Positions 34,641 through 47,099 of a stretch of 64,000 nt of DNA are shown here, piece after piece. This stretch comes from Thuidium tamariscinum (Eukaryota > Streptophyta > Bryopsida > Hypnales > Thuidiaceae). Made by a program: the position numbers and the translations under genes. A model generated the notes under the pieces. The model saw nothing but the letters and a program-made list of their open reading frames with translations, was not told the DNA's origin and made no database searches. Every line of letters starts with the position of its first letter. Position 1 is the stretch's first letter. Location of the stretch: positions 40,844,821-40,908,820 of the forward strand of contig OX344750.2 of the NCBI GenBank assembly GCA_947034885.2, written 5' to 3'.

Positions 34641-35445
34641 TGTTCAAGGGCAAAACACCCATTCCCGCACTTGTTCCTTAGAATAGACCATAGATTCATC
34701 CAATTGTGTCAGTAGACTTTCATTAATGTTTTCGCCACATGTGTAATTATAATTAGTTGACACAGTTGAAGGACTCATAGGAGAATCTGGTTGGCTGAGT
34801 GCTGATTTTCGCAGGGTTTAATTTTGGGGGCACCTACCGGACAATTTCACAGGTTTAGGGAGCCAACACTTTGAAAATTTGTAGAAATTACATAATGTAT
34901 CGGAAAATTCTTTTTTTTTTGAATATTCATGATTTTCACTCACTAATACTAGAAAAATATCATTTTTAGAAAACACTGCCTCCAACTATGCTGAATTCCT
35001 TATTTGCACGGTTTTAGATGTTTCCACTGTAGTTTCTATAGGTGTGGTGCTAGGCAAAGAAATTTGGTGCAATTTTGCTCGAAATCGCCGGAAAAAAACA
35101 CACTGGACCGGCCCCACCAGTCAGTTCCCACCCGGCTTTGCTTCTTTTTTTTAAAAATTATTTTATTATGCATGTCCCCAGGTTGAAGGCTGGCCACAGA
35201 ATTTGGGTTTGTCTTTTTGTGTTTTGGGGGGGCTTGGGGAGGAGGTCGTGGACAAGCGTCAGGGGGCCGGCGGATTCCCAGATTTCCAGATTTCCAGTCA
35301 GAGCCGGCCGGCTCTCACTTAACTGAGGAAATCAGATGTGCCTGTGCCCTTGTTGGCAAATCACTCAGTCCGCCAATGAATTTCAATAATCTCTCCAAAA
35401 ATAAAGTGAAAGAAAAGAAAAGAAAAGAAAAGAATCTGAGGGAAC

Positions 35446-35917
35446 TATTAGGGGTAGTCACACCTTCTTCAGCAACCAGATTTCACAAAAGAAGGAAGAG
35501 GAAACAGGAGCCAATCTGATGCCGTTCTAGGTGAAGAAGGTGTGATGCCCGGTTTCGGTGCGCTGACGAGGGAGATTCAAAAACTGCAGAATCGATTTAC
35601 CTACAAACAATACGGAGCCGATCGGAGCCGACCTGAAACGCAAGCTATGCGCAGCTCGTGACACCGCAGCAGAGGTGAAACCTTGGAGTGCCGTATGTAG
35701 GGGTGAAACCAAGGAGCGGCAAGTAACAAGGAATAGCTCGTGAAAGCTTCCACACACCCAAAATCCACCTCCAAAGTAGAATAATCGATGTCACAAAGGC
35801 TTCGCAGGAGATTCAAAAGTTGCGTTTGGAAGGCTTCGGCGAGCCAACAAAACCCTAACATGTCCTTGTTCTTCATATTTGGGGCGGTGTGGAAAGAAGG
35901 TGTGACAACCCCTACTA
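35446..35917. mobile_element. 0.47-kb segment with 24-bp terminal inverted repeats
   Basis: 35446-35469 (TATTAGGGGTAGTCACACC...) is the reverse complement of 35894-35917 (...GTGTGACAACCCCTACTA) with 22 of 24 positions pairing. The interior is GC-richer than its surroundings and includes another GAAGAAGGTGTGATG. It is preceded by an (AAAAG)n tract at about 35404-35433. Minus-strand open frames are unremarkable. TGTGACAACCCC resembles the 5' end of some plant LTRs, but no LTR pair is visible. Confidence 0.45.
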
Positions 35918-36009
35918 TACAAGGACTAAATGAAAAAACCATGGAAAAGAGCTGTAATTGTAACCTTGTCTCTAAAAGCGATCTGGTTGATTTTGTCTCT
36001 AACATGTAT

Positions 36010-36615
36010 CAAAAGGCTACATGCTTGAAAATTTTCAAATGATTTGAAATTGTACAAGATGTAGGCCGTGAAAAAATAAGTAAGTAGAAAGAAATAGAAA
36101 ATGATTCAAAATACTAAATTGCTAATTATTTTTTATGGGATTGAAAAATGCCAATCCCAATGGTTTTAATATTGTAATAAAAAATATACACCCAATGTTT
36201 TTGTTTTTATTCAAAAATATTAAAAATTGAATAAAATAAATTATTTCAAAGTTTATTTTAGTGTAGATAATCTATAACTACCCACAAACTAAAACTCCTA
36301 TAACTTTCATCTCATTAATTAAGACAAAATGATTCAAAGCTTTCCAAACTGATATAAATCTAAAGAACCAATTTAAAATTCAAAAATTCAGAAAAAAGTG
36401 ATTTTTGAAGAAGTTTTTTTTGCTGACTAGGCTGCTTATTGAGCAAAGAAAACTACATAACATACAATAATTTTTTCACCATGTAGTCAAAATTTATGAA
36501 AATTGTTGGGCCTTGAAGCTACGCCTCGAACACATGTTTTGTGGAAATTTTAAAGAAAAAAAATAAAAACTCCATTCATAGTGAATAGCCCGAAATTGCT
36601 ATGTTGTCAAAAAAC
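36010..36615 (+). mobile_element. Family D copy, forward arm of a long fold-back (5' part missing)
   Basis: Corresponds to about 59955-60540 of the complete element at 59611-60555: AATTGTACAA, AATGATTCAAAATACTAAATTG, CCAATCCCAATGGTT, ACTTTCATCTCA.. AAT, CCATGTAGTC, AAAATTGTTGGGCCTT, and AACATAGTTTGGTCCTTT. It lacks roughly the first 350 bases. It lies head-to-head with the inverted copy at 36640-37470. Confidence 0.65.
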
Positions 36616-36639
36616 ATAGTTTGGTCCTTTATAGAGTAG

Positions 36640-37470
36640 GCTCAACAACTTTCAGAATTTTTGACTACATGGTTAAAAAATTATGGCATTATATGTAGTT
36701 TTCATTGCTTGGCATGGCAGCTCAAGCACCTAAACAAACTTCAATAAAAATTAATTTTTTGAGAAATAAAAATTTGAAATTGGTTTATTAAATTTATACC
36801 TATGTAGAAAGCTTTAAATCATTCCATTTCAATGAATGAGATGAAAGTTATGAAAAGTTTTGGTTTGCAATAGTTTGTGAGTAATTATAGAATCTCTACT
36901 CCAAAAAAAATTTCAAAATTCTTTATTTAATTCAATTTCTAATATTAAAAAAAAATTAAAATATTGGGTGAAGAGTCTTTATTAAAATATTACAACCATT
37001 GGAATTGGCATTTTTCATTTCCATAAATAAATTGTTCACAATTTAGTATTTTGAATCATTTATTTACTTCTTTCTACTTACTATTTTTTTCTTATATGTT
37101 GTACAATTCCAAATGATTTGAAATTTTTTGAGCATGTAGACAACTTGCATTAACAAAGGAGTTCAAAGAGTAACCACCATTTTGAACATTTTTTCATACA
37201 AATGTGTCCTTGTGAAGTGCATGTGCCCAGGGTTTTTGTAGGAATAAGAAAAATATTTATGTCAATTTAAATGCTAATATCTTGCAATCTACATGGTGGA
37301 AACTTCTAAAAGAAATTTTGCATATTTTCAAACCACCTTACTACAAGATCCTATGATTTTATGTGTCAAAAAATGTTTCTTTTCCTAAAATTTTGCACTT
37401 GTATTAGAAATTGTAGTTCAAGAGCATTTATGGTATAATCATAGTCAAAAATCTTTAGGGGTTGAGTGTT
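36640..37470 (-). mobile_element. Family D copy, inverted arm of a long fold-back
   Basis: The reverse complement matches 59611 to about 60430 almost throughout, starting with CAACCCCTAAAGA and including CCACCATGTAGATTGCAAGATATTAGCATTT-type sequence. Together with 36010-36615 it forms arms of about 500 bases that can pair around a loop of about 130 bases (about 36515-36645). Non-coding. Confidence 0.65.
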
Positions 37471-39517
37471 CACCATTAATCTCCAACTGTCTAGTCAACC
37501 ATATATGGTGAATTAAAAATTTCAAGGCCATTTCTAAATTTTGAGGGTTAACTATTGAGAACTTTCATCCCCCCCTAAAAAGAAAGTGCATATTTGATTA
37601 TTGAGAGGTCTTTAAAAACGCGCACATACACACACATATAGAGGAAGTGGAGTGTAAAGCTTGCCAATTTTACTTCATTTCCCAATTTTATACAAAGCTT
37701 GGCAATCTTGAGATCTAACAAATTGTACTTATCCATTTGCTTTGAAAATGGTCCCAATGTAAAGTTTAAAGCCTTTTCATGATTTTCACCATTGAAAATT
37801 TCAACATGGAAGTGTTCATTTAAAGCTATTTGCAATTTCTACTTATAAAAGAAAATTGCATTTCAACAATTGCAAGGTCAATTGTGTAAAATTGTGTTTT
37901 TAGAATTTTTCATGTGAAATTAAGTTTTTTGGAAGTTCATTCTAGTTTGCTAATTAACACTCTTTGTAGTTGTTCATGTTACCTCCAATCCCAAAAAACT
38001 TTTAAATGCAAATTTCTAAAACATTGTAGGCAAAAACAACATACTAAAAATAAAAAATGTACATTTCTCTTGATGTAATCTCACACATCCTATGAAATTT
38101 TGCACTCAAAATTGGAGTGTTTACTAATAAACAAGTTCTAAAAACATCTATATGGTTAGATTTGAAAAAACAAACAATTTGCTTCATTGATGATAACTAC
38201 AAGTCAATGCTCTTTTTTCATAGTCAAAACACACTTGGAAAGGCTTGGGCATTTAGGTATTAAAGGATTGATACATTACCTCTTGTTGGCATCACTGCAA
38301 TGATTTTCTTAGAAAATGAGCAGATTTCAATGAATTTTGGAATGGAGGGTGGGCCAAAATATGATGGTAGTGGAATTATGGAGTGAATGGAAATAGGTTG
38401 GTTACTTGGTTTACCTTGAAATTAAGAAATTTTCAAATATTTCTAATTTAAAAACACCCAAAAGCATCAAAATAAGAATAATTTCAGCAAAGCTATGGAC
38501 ACTTTTTTCAAGAAATTACATTTTTGTAGTATTATTTAGCAATTGAAATCATGAATTTAAAGAAGATAATTTTTTTGTATAAAACATTTAATTATTGTGA
38601 ATAATTAAAGTGAAAAGCTTTCTAGACCACTAGAAATGTTCATAGTCTAGTCTTAAAGTTGAAATCTAGTGAATTAGCATTTAATTCATCTCAATTAAGT
38701 ATATGATTGGTTTTATTTTATTTTGGAGGACACTTTGTCTAGAAGTCTTCTTTTCAAGAATGAATGGATGTATAGTTTTGAATTTAACTTCAAAGGTCAA
38801 ATGACCAAAAAAGTTTCATTCAAGAAAAATGCCCCCCACATGATTTTGTATTTTCTTGACACTAAGGTTGCAATGATGACCGTGAGTTTAGAATTTAGCC
38901 AATTTTCATAATGGCATTTGGATTTCTAGTGTTTACATATATAGACCACCTTTGCAACCTTGGATTGCCTTTGAAGTTACAATTGAAATTGAGGTCATGA
39001 CTATAATTACGAAATGAAGGTGAGACAAAAAGATGGAATTTTGAGGCCACAAGTCTAAAATTGAAGCCTTGTTGTGTTTTTTCAATTGAAGGAGTTCAAA
39101 AGATTTTGAAGGAACCAATGAAAACCTTTCAAATTCAATTCATTTATGAAACAAAGGTCATCAAATTTTGGAATTAAAAAATGTGAGAATTGAAAGATTT
39201 TTAAGTGGATTAAGATGTTTAAGTTATTTGTATTGAAGAATATAGAGTCCAACATTGGCCATTAGTCATCATACACTTCCAAGTTAAACACATGGCATTC
39301 ACATGTACCAAGACTTCCATGTCAACTAAAGTTTGTAGCCTTATAAAATCAAAGATAAGTGTATCATAGGTAGAACCTTCCTTGGTGGTTTCTCTCTTAT
39401 TGTAAAGTAGAACCACCTATAACCAACTGGCATCTTGTAGCCAACTTGTTGATGGACGTATTTCCAACCAAGGCTAGAATGTGTTTTTTTCTTGTTTTTA
39501 AAGTTGGGACTAAAAGT

Positions 39518-39865
39518 TCATGCATAAGAAGATTTTTGGGTCCCTAGAAGACAGTTTCGGGGGTGTTCCCCGAAATTGTTCCCACTGCTGCAGACCAGCC
39601 CCCTGCTGGTCTGAATTTTTGAATTTTGAAAAAAAAAAATTAAAATTTTTTTTTCCAAAAAACTTCAGAATGTACTAAAGAGCAAAAAAAATGATTTGAA
39701 AAAAAAAAATTTAATTTTTTAATAATTAATTTAAAATAATAATAAAATAATATTTTCTGACGTGGCACTCGCTCGACCACATCAGCATCGCGTTCCCAGA
39801 GTTCCCACTGCGTTCCCAGCGTTTGGAAACTTGCAGTCTTGTAAACCAACTGGAAATCCTCTTAT
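39518..39865 (-). mobile_element. MITE-like element, family G copy 4, GC-rich version
   Basis: The ends CATAAGAAGATTTTTGGG and GAAATCCTCTTATG are inverted. The body has GACGTGGCACTCGCTCGACC, ACATCAGCATCGCG, CGTTCCCAG and GAAACTTGCAGTCTT, aligning with 1612-1919. It also contains the palindrome-like GTTTCGGGGGTGTTCCCCGAAAT. It keeps CpG sites that the other copies have lost, so it looks the youngest. Confidence 0.55.
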
Positions 39866-41324
39866 GATACATGTCCCAAAGTAGTGTGCAAGAAAGTAGA
39901 AAGGAGTGAGTAAAAAGTAGTTTTTTGTGTGATCAAAATTAGAAGACTCCATATATTGGCATTGGGTCTAGCACATTTTTTGCCTTCCAAAATTCATAAT
40001 TATTTCAATTCATGTGATAAAATTACTAAAAGTTTTGCAATCTCCATCATTTTTATCTTTACACTGAAAATATTTGGTTTGCCTTGCAATATATACGAGA
40101 TCATGCCTAGAATACCTTAAATGATTGGTTACGGGTGGTTCTACCTTATACTCCCTCCATTCCAAAATGATTGTGCAAATGGCAAGATTTTCTCGATTAA
40201 GGAAAAATTTCAAGATTTGGTGAAGAAATGAATGCAAATAGACAAATTATTTAACCCTCAATTTACTTGGCAAGAAAATTGAGACTCCAAATTCATATAA
40301 TAAATCACTTATAAGTTTACAATTTTCCATTTAAAAAGAGCATTGAGCATTGAAACACATTTGTTTTCCATTTTATCTTCATACCATGTGTAGATTTCAT
40401 AAAGATAGCTTACAATTAGATTCTTTGTGTGTAGCTTGTCAAATTGAAAGTAATAATTTCATGAAGTGTGTCTTTGTAGATTTAAAATTGACTATTTCAT
40501 GAATTGTGTCTTCATGTGACTAAAACTATTATTGAGACATATTAATTATTTTACAAATTGTGTTTTTGTGTAACCTAATTGAAAGTAGTGCACAATCATT
40601 TCTAGACATCTATTTTTGAAACTATCGACAATAAATTTAGGATGGAAGGAATAATATGCAATAAGAGAATTTGCAAACACTAGGTGGGCTCGCACATAAT
40701 CTAATATGGAATCTAAATGAAATGTTTGCAATGTTTTTGTAATTTGATTTTTGGAGTGCCTAATTTATCAATCCCTAAAATATGAAACCAAGTGTAAGAA
40801 AAATTCTTTCAAAAGGGGTCAAGGACTTGGAACACATGTAACCTTTGTTAGTAATTTTTCAAGAATCTTGCAAAAGGCTATAGCATATCATCCATTCATT
40901 TGCAAATAAGGCCCAAATCTTGGAATCAATCTAAATAATTATTGTATAAAGACAAGCAAAAAATTGCTACAATAGTTTCAACTAGAGTAAAATCAATGTT
41001 TTCCTATCCAACTTATCTGTCTAGATGGGGTAGTTCTGCAATTAATTTCCTCATGCACTCCCATTCATTTTTGCCATCAAGCTTTATTGTATTATAATAC
41101 TCTAAACTTGAAATAAAATAAATTTTCCAACAAGACTTAAATAAACGTGGCCTCTTGAAATGCATAAACTTCATTTGTTGCATAGTATAAAGACCATGCA
41201 CTATGAAAGGTTCTACATGTACCACTTTTTCAAACTTCATTTGTAAGTATCTATGAATGTGATATTTTGTACATATTTTTTAGAAATGTGATATCACACA
41301 TTAGTTGTTTTTTGATGCTTTTAG

Positions 41325-41645
41325 AAGGTTACAAGTTCTTAGATCATGGGAATCCTATGGGAATGTTGTAAATACTACCATATAAGTAATTTGATGTATT
41401 AAATAGATTGCCACATCAAGTAATATTAATTAATTTAAATTTAAATCAATTATTAAAAATTAAAAAATTTATAATTGTTTTTTAGTTTTTTAATACTTTC
41501 TAAAAAAAATTAATTTTTTAAAAATTTGAATATTTAGATGAGTATTCACTAGTTTGCAATATATAGAATAGATTTGTGGAATAGCTTCAAAATAGTCTTC
41601 TAGAGGCCTCCCAAAATATCTAATGTGTCTTCTAATTTTCATAAA
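41325..41645 (+). mobile_element. MITE-like element, family G copy 5
   Basis: GGTTACAAGTTCTTAGATCATGGG ... GATTGCCACATCAAG, an AT-rich core and GTCTTCTAGAGGCC ... TGTCTTCTAATTTTC follow the order of the copy at 985-1326. Strongly decayed. Confidence 0.4.
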
Positions 41646-42564
41646 TTTTTTGTTTTATTTTAAATTGTTCATCTCCAAAGTAAGGCTAAAATCTTCATCC
41701 TCATTTATTTTCCGATGAATCCAACTGAAGGATCTTTTGGATGTTTTATTCAAGTGTATCCTTCCAAAATTGTAGCCCCACCAATAGCAAGTTGAGTGTG
41801 TTGAAACTTCAAAGTATAGGCCTTTCTAGCTAGCCTTTTTTAAAGGAAACAGTTTCATGTTTCAATACTTTTACAAAAAAAGATGTGTATCTTGTAATTC
41901 ACATTTTTGTCAATATGTTGGAAAGAGGTTGAGAATATATGAAAAAAATTAACCAAAAGAAATTTCACATTCATCATTAAAATACTTATTACATAGGGGG
42001 TAGTACTAAATAAAATTAAAAACTAAACTATTGATAAATTTTATCAAAAATAAAAGTTGTTTAATATTCCAGTGGTAAGAATGTTTTTAGTAAACATTTG
42101 GAATCCTTAATTTATACTAATATTTTAATTTTTTTTAATAAAGTTCAAAAAATGACTTTCAATATTTTTTGTACTTTTCTTACAAATAAAAGAACCTTGA
42201 TTGTAACTTTCACCTCATTATTAGGGATTGAATAGTTCAAATGTTTTTGAATAGGTATCAATCTATAAAGTCTAATATAATTAATTAATTATAAACAAAT
42301 AAAATTTAATTGCCTAGTTTGCTATTCAAATTTTCTTAAACTTCAAATCTTTTCAATATTTATTGGGATGACTTTAAACAAAGATCAATACATTAATTAG
42401 GATGGTTTATTAGCATCAAATTTGAAATTTTCATTTAAAATATCAAATTATGAAGCTAATTTCAAGAAAAAAATTGGATTTTGAAGGTAATAAATTTTGA
42501 AGTTGAAAATGTCTATTTTGCAATGATAGACCAAGATCTATACAAAATTTAATGTCTTTCCAAT

Positions 42565-43190
42565 TAACTTCTTAATGCCCAAGGCCTGTTTTAAGCTTTT
42601 TGGAATTTCCTCTAAGTTGAACAAAATTCCAACATTTTGATAAGTTGTATCAATTTTTTTTAATTGTGATTGTACAAATTCAAACTAGACATGTTAGCAA
42701 TTGCATAAGAAAAGAAAACACAACAATAGCACTTATGGAGTGAAAGATTATAATGTTTGACTATTGGAGGGTCTCTCTATGGCCTCTTTTCGCAAGTCAA
42801 ATCTAAAAATTTGGTGACCAAAAAATATGAGGTTAAAGGAACTAACATGCATAACTCCAATCAATTTATGGCTTCTTAAAATCTACTCTACAATTTTTGT
42901 GAATGAATTTTGAATGTGATTTTTTCTCCAAGATCTACTGTATTTGAGGCTCATTTACAAGAGCTCTCAGCACTATAGAAAGTCAAGATTGCAATGGGTA
43001 CCCTTGTACAAAATCTTGAATAGAAAAGTCACCATCATTCATTGTCCAGATTGGATTTTTGATACTAAAACTAAACTTCTAAAAGAACTTTCCAAAAATA
43101 TAAACTATTGAAAATAGCAACTTGGTTAGGTTTTATTTATCTTCAAAGTTTTGCAAACACCATATTTTGGTACCTTGGGCATTTAGGGAC
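42565..43190 (-). repeat. Dispersed repeat, family F copy 2
   Basis: Reverse-complement partner of 21193-21815, matching over most of its length with scattered substitutions (for example AAATCTTGAATAGAAAAGTC and GAGTGAAAGATTATAATG). Non-coding. Confidence 0.6.
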
Positions 43191-44366
43191 TAAAGGAGCT
43201 AAAGGACTTTTTGAGGGAACCCTTAATGTTCGATTAATTTCCAAATGAAAGAAAAGGCCTATTTTGAAACTATGGATATGGAATTTATAGAGAACTCAAA
43301 GCCTTTTCAATTGAGGCAATTGAAAAGTTTTGAGAGGGAGCCCTTGAGATCTAATTAATTTTCAAACTGAAGAATGGAAGAATTAGGAATTCAAAAAGAC
43401 AAAAAATATGAGAGTTGAAAGGGTCCACTTTTCATCTTAGGAGCTAGATCTTTGGGATTTTTATATTAAAAAATATAGAATTCAATCCCCACAATTGGTT
43501 TATCTATTAGAAAAAATTTGGACCCTCCTAGAGTCTTCTAGAATGGCCTTGATTGGGGACCTTAATTGAATTTAAATGCATACTTGTCAAGAAGAGAATG
43601 ATATTTTCTCCCTATTTCCACTCATTATTGATACTAGTTTATGAAATTGTATGCCTTTTGTTATCATTACAATGTCCTCAATGTCCTTAGGATTTGAAAG
43701 ATAAAAAGTACCTAATGTCTTATTGTCCAATAAATGATAATAATCCACCTAAACTTGAATGAATTGTAGGAAGTTAGAAATGATTGACTTGTACCAAAAA
43801 TGTATATTACATATGTTTTATGTATTAATAACTATCCAAAAAATAAGATTGAATTGATTCAATGTTAATAATTGACTCAATATGATTACAAAATAAATAC
43901 TTGATTGGATGATGTATTTAGATGCTTCATTGATTTGTAGGATTGAGAAGATTTTCTAATTAATGCTTTAGATTTTTTAATCCTCCAATGGAATTGAAGT
44001 TGAAAACAAAATTATTTATCTTTCCTTTAAGGTCAACAGAGGTGAGTGGGTGGAATCCAATGTAAGATCCAATGAACCAAATTAAGTTCACATAGGTCCA
44101 AGAGAGCCAAAGTGGCCTACCTTAGCCAGTAATCCAAATATAAGTTATATAGAGTGAGGTGATTTGTGGTGATCCCAATCCATGTGTATTTAACCATACA
44201 TCAAAGTTGATCTAAACCATCTAAATGCATCAAACTCCATCCAAGTTCACTAATTTGGTCTAAATTCTATTTAATCCACTATCAATTGAAATTTAAAACC
44301 AATGGCAAAGATCTTGGAATTAAAGCCGAAGCTTCTTGAAGCTCATCTATTCCATTCAAAGTCAAA

Positions 44367-44403
<37 letters not shown>
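44367..44403 (+). repeat. CT dinucleotide microsatellite
   Basis: About 37 bases of TC repeats with a single T interruption, in AT-rich intergenic DNA. Confidence 0.9.
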
Positions 44404-45164
44404 ATTACTCAACTATTAAGAATAAATTTGCAATATAATTAAAATTAAAAACAAAGCAAAATACCTATGCATATAATTTTTGAGGGATACTTTTAAAAAA
44501 GTTCTTGTATATATTCAAATAAATGTTGACAAAGGCGTTAGAAAAGAGGACTCGGCTACAAATGGCAAGCACTATATTAAATTTTTAGTCATATGAGTGT
44601 ATCGTTGATGCAAAAATTGATATCCCTAGAGTAAGTTCCAATGAGCTCAAACATATCCTTGAAAGTGTCTTTTTGAGGTGGCAAAAATATCCCAACTTGG
44701 CCTTTGATGAAATAGCAATTGTAGAGGTTATTTATTTTGTACTTCATGTTTTATAATTTTCAATTGGAATGAAACTAATAGAGCTACTAATTGATTCATG
44801 TCTTTTGTAGTTTGGTTTGCTTTGTGCTTGAATGCTTTTGCATTGAGTTTAGAGGATTTGCTTTATAGTTGAAACACTTCTTTTAAAAAAACTAACTAAA
44901 CAAATAAATCACAATAAAAAAGTCTACAAGAAATCAATGTGCAAAATGTACATTCATCTTTAATATTGTCTATTTTTTGCTTATACATCATGCATGTATG
45001 GAAGATGATTAAGCATGAGTTATAGAGTGATTTGCAAAATTCATTGAAACTATGCCTACAAAACTTAAAGAAGGCAACTTTAAAATGGTTTCTCTAAACC
45101 CATGCATTGCATCAAATTACAATTAGCAAATTACTCTAACACCATCTAAGTAGTCCTACAAAGG

Positions 45165-45420
45165 ACTTTTTTTTTTCATTTTTGACGAAGTGCAATAGTG
45201 GCAATATAAAATGTTATAGTGATGCTCCAAATTGCAACATTCATCCACTTATTGAATGTATAGTATATTTTTCATCTACAATTAGGCAATTTCATCTAAT
45301 ATTTTAAAAAATTTCAAAGTTTTTTAGTGATTTCATCTAAGTTTTTTGGCATTTTTTATAGTGTTTTTTTTAGCCAGATTATTTTTTTTGGGTGCAATCT
45401 GGCATTAGAAAGCAAAAAAA
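45165..45420 (+). repeat. Dispersed repeat, family C copy 5 (divergent subtype)
   Basis: Aligns with 34435-34640 and ends, like copies 1 and 2, with a GCAATCTGGCATTAG-type block followed by an A-rich run. Non-coding. Confidence 0.45.
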
Positions 45421-46621
45421 AAAAAAAGACTCCTACATTTTCTTTTTGCCCATAGCTTGAGGTAGTTTCATTATGAGAAATTAGATTCATTTTCTTTGTC
45501 AAATTTTTCTAGACAGTGTCTCACCAATAAAGTCAAGCTTAATAGGGCTTGCTAATATCTTACACAATACATTTTCAAAACTTGTATCATACAACAATAC
45601 AAGCGGTTGGTTTCTACTTTGACACTAAGATGAATGACAAATTAGCAAAATACAATTGCAAAAGAAGAAACTAAATTTACAATATTGTAAGACTTCTATA
45701 CTTCTTCATTTTGAGCATTGATGCCATCAAATCTTACAAGCCCATTGTTTACAACTCTAAACTACACATATCAATTGAAACAAATACAATGGAGCTTGGA
45801 TCAAGATTACAATATCCCACTCTATCGTGAATTGATCTATCTTTTGTACAAACACACGATAAACTTGGAGATCAAAATTAAGTATTTATACAAACTAAAA
45901 TATCCTTCATTCAAGTTCAAATCTAACATTGGCTATAAAATAATGAAATTTTCAAAATTGTAGCTAAAGTCACCAATTTCAAATAGTAGTCTTGGCTCTT
46001 CAAATATTTGTATGAGAGGCTAACAATATAGCAATCATATAAGTGCAATGGGGAAAGTGCTTTAGGATATTGGATGTTGAAGTACATATTGGAGTAGGTA
46101 GGGAGTTGTGATCTAATGGCTAAAATTTGGCCACCTTGTTTGGAATATGTGGCCACTATGAAAGTAATACAAGTAGTTACAATCAAGTGCTTATTCAACT
46201 TAGTGGCAATGTAAGTTTTTGGTGTGAGGCCAAAATGCCAAATGGCCAAGCACAATTAGTGGATAGTGCAATTGAGAAAAAAACACAATTTCTACCTCTT
46301 TAATTCCTATAATCAAATTGAAGCACATTCGCAATGGATGAATTTTGGCTATATTTTACCTCTAACAAGAAATTGCTTCATACAAGCATCCAAACAAGCA
46401 TTTGATCATAGTTAAACTACGATTGAAATTGCCTCAATTTTTGTTGAATCTCGTTGGCAATTGAAAGAAGAATTTACATTCTCTTACCATAAATGTAATG
46501 AATACCTTATGAATAAACTCTAAATGTCCTAAATATTGCATACAAGCATATCCAACTTTGACCCTAGACTCTTATGTATTGCCTATTTGCACCTATTAAG
46601 GTAAGTAATCCAAAAGCACCA

Positions 46622-46850
46622 TTAATTGCTTCTATGCCTATTTACTATTATTAGACTTCAAGTTTTTTATTTTTTTTATTGGCGAGTGAAAGGAGGTCTT
46701 AACAGACAAAAAAATATGACATTTGGATATTTACACAAAAATATGAAGAAACAAAGTTTGATTCTAAAAGCATTTCTTCTACATCAATATACATCTCATT
46801 TAGGAAATGTACACATATTGTCCATGGCGGTTTAGGCTTAGTGACACTCT
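46622..46850 (+). repeat. Hairpin repeat, family A copy 3 (decayed)
   Basis: Shares GCCTATTTACTATTATTAG, TTGGCGAGTGAAAG, ATTTGGATATTTACACAAAA and TTTAGGAAATGTACA with the copies at 10697-10960 and 62975-63255. The hairpin stem is no longer intact (TCTAAAAGCATTTCTTCTAC against TGGCGGTTTAGG). Confidence 0.45.
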
Positions 46851-47099
46851 TGAGGTGCCAACATTATTTGGTAGTAGACCCCTTTCTAATCAACCGCCCA
46901 TTCCCAAAGTCTAGATTGTTCTATTTCCAAGCATAAGAAGTGGTAGTCACCAAACCCTCATGATGCATTATAAACCATTGATTTCCTCTGCATTTCTTAA
47001 CCAACCTATGATTGGAATTAGACATACCTGTATGTTAAGAAAAAGATTCAGAAAATGTTAACGAAAAAAATTCACAGTAATTTTGTTTTTGGGTGGAAA

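Noticed and set aside
35446..35917. LTR retrotransposon from the TGTGACAACCCC end
   Set aside because: The two ends are inverted, not direct, and no primer-binding site, polypurine tract or second LTR is visible.
45718..46255. 81- and 110-codon frames in AT-rich DNA
   Set aside because: Codon composition is that of random AT-rich sequence (Ile/Lys/Asn/Tyr-rich), with no recognisable motif or splice context.
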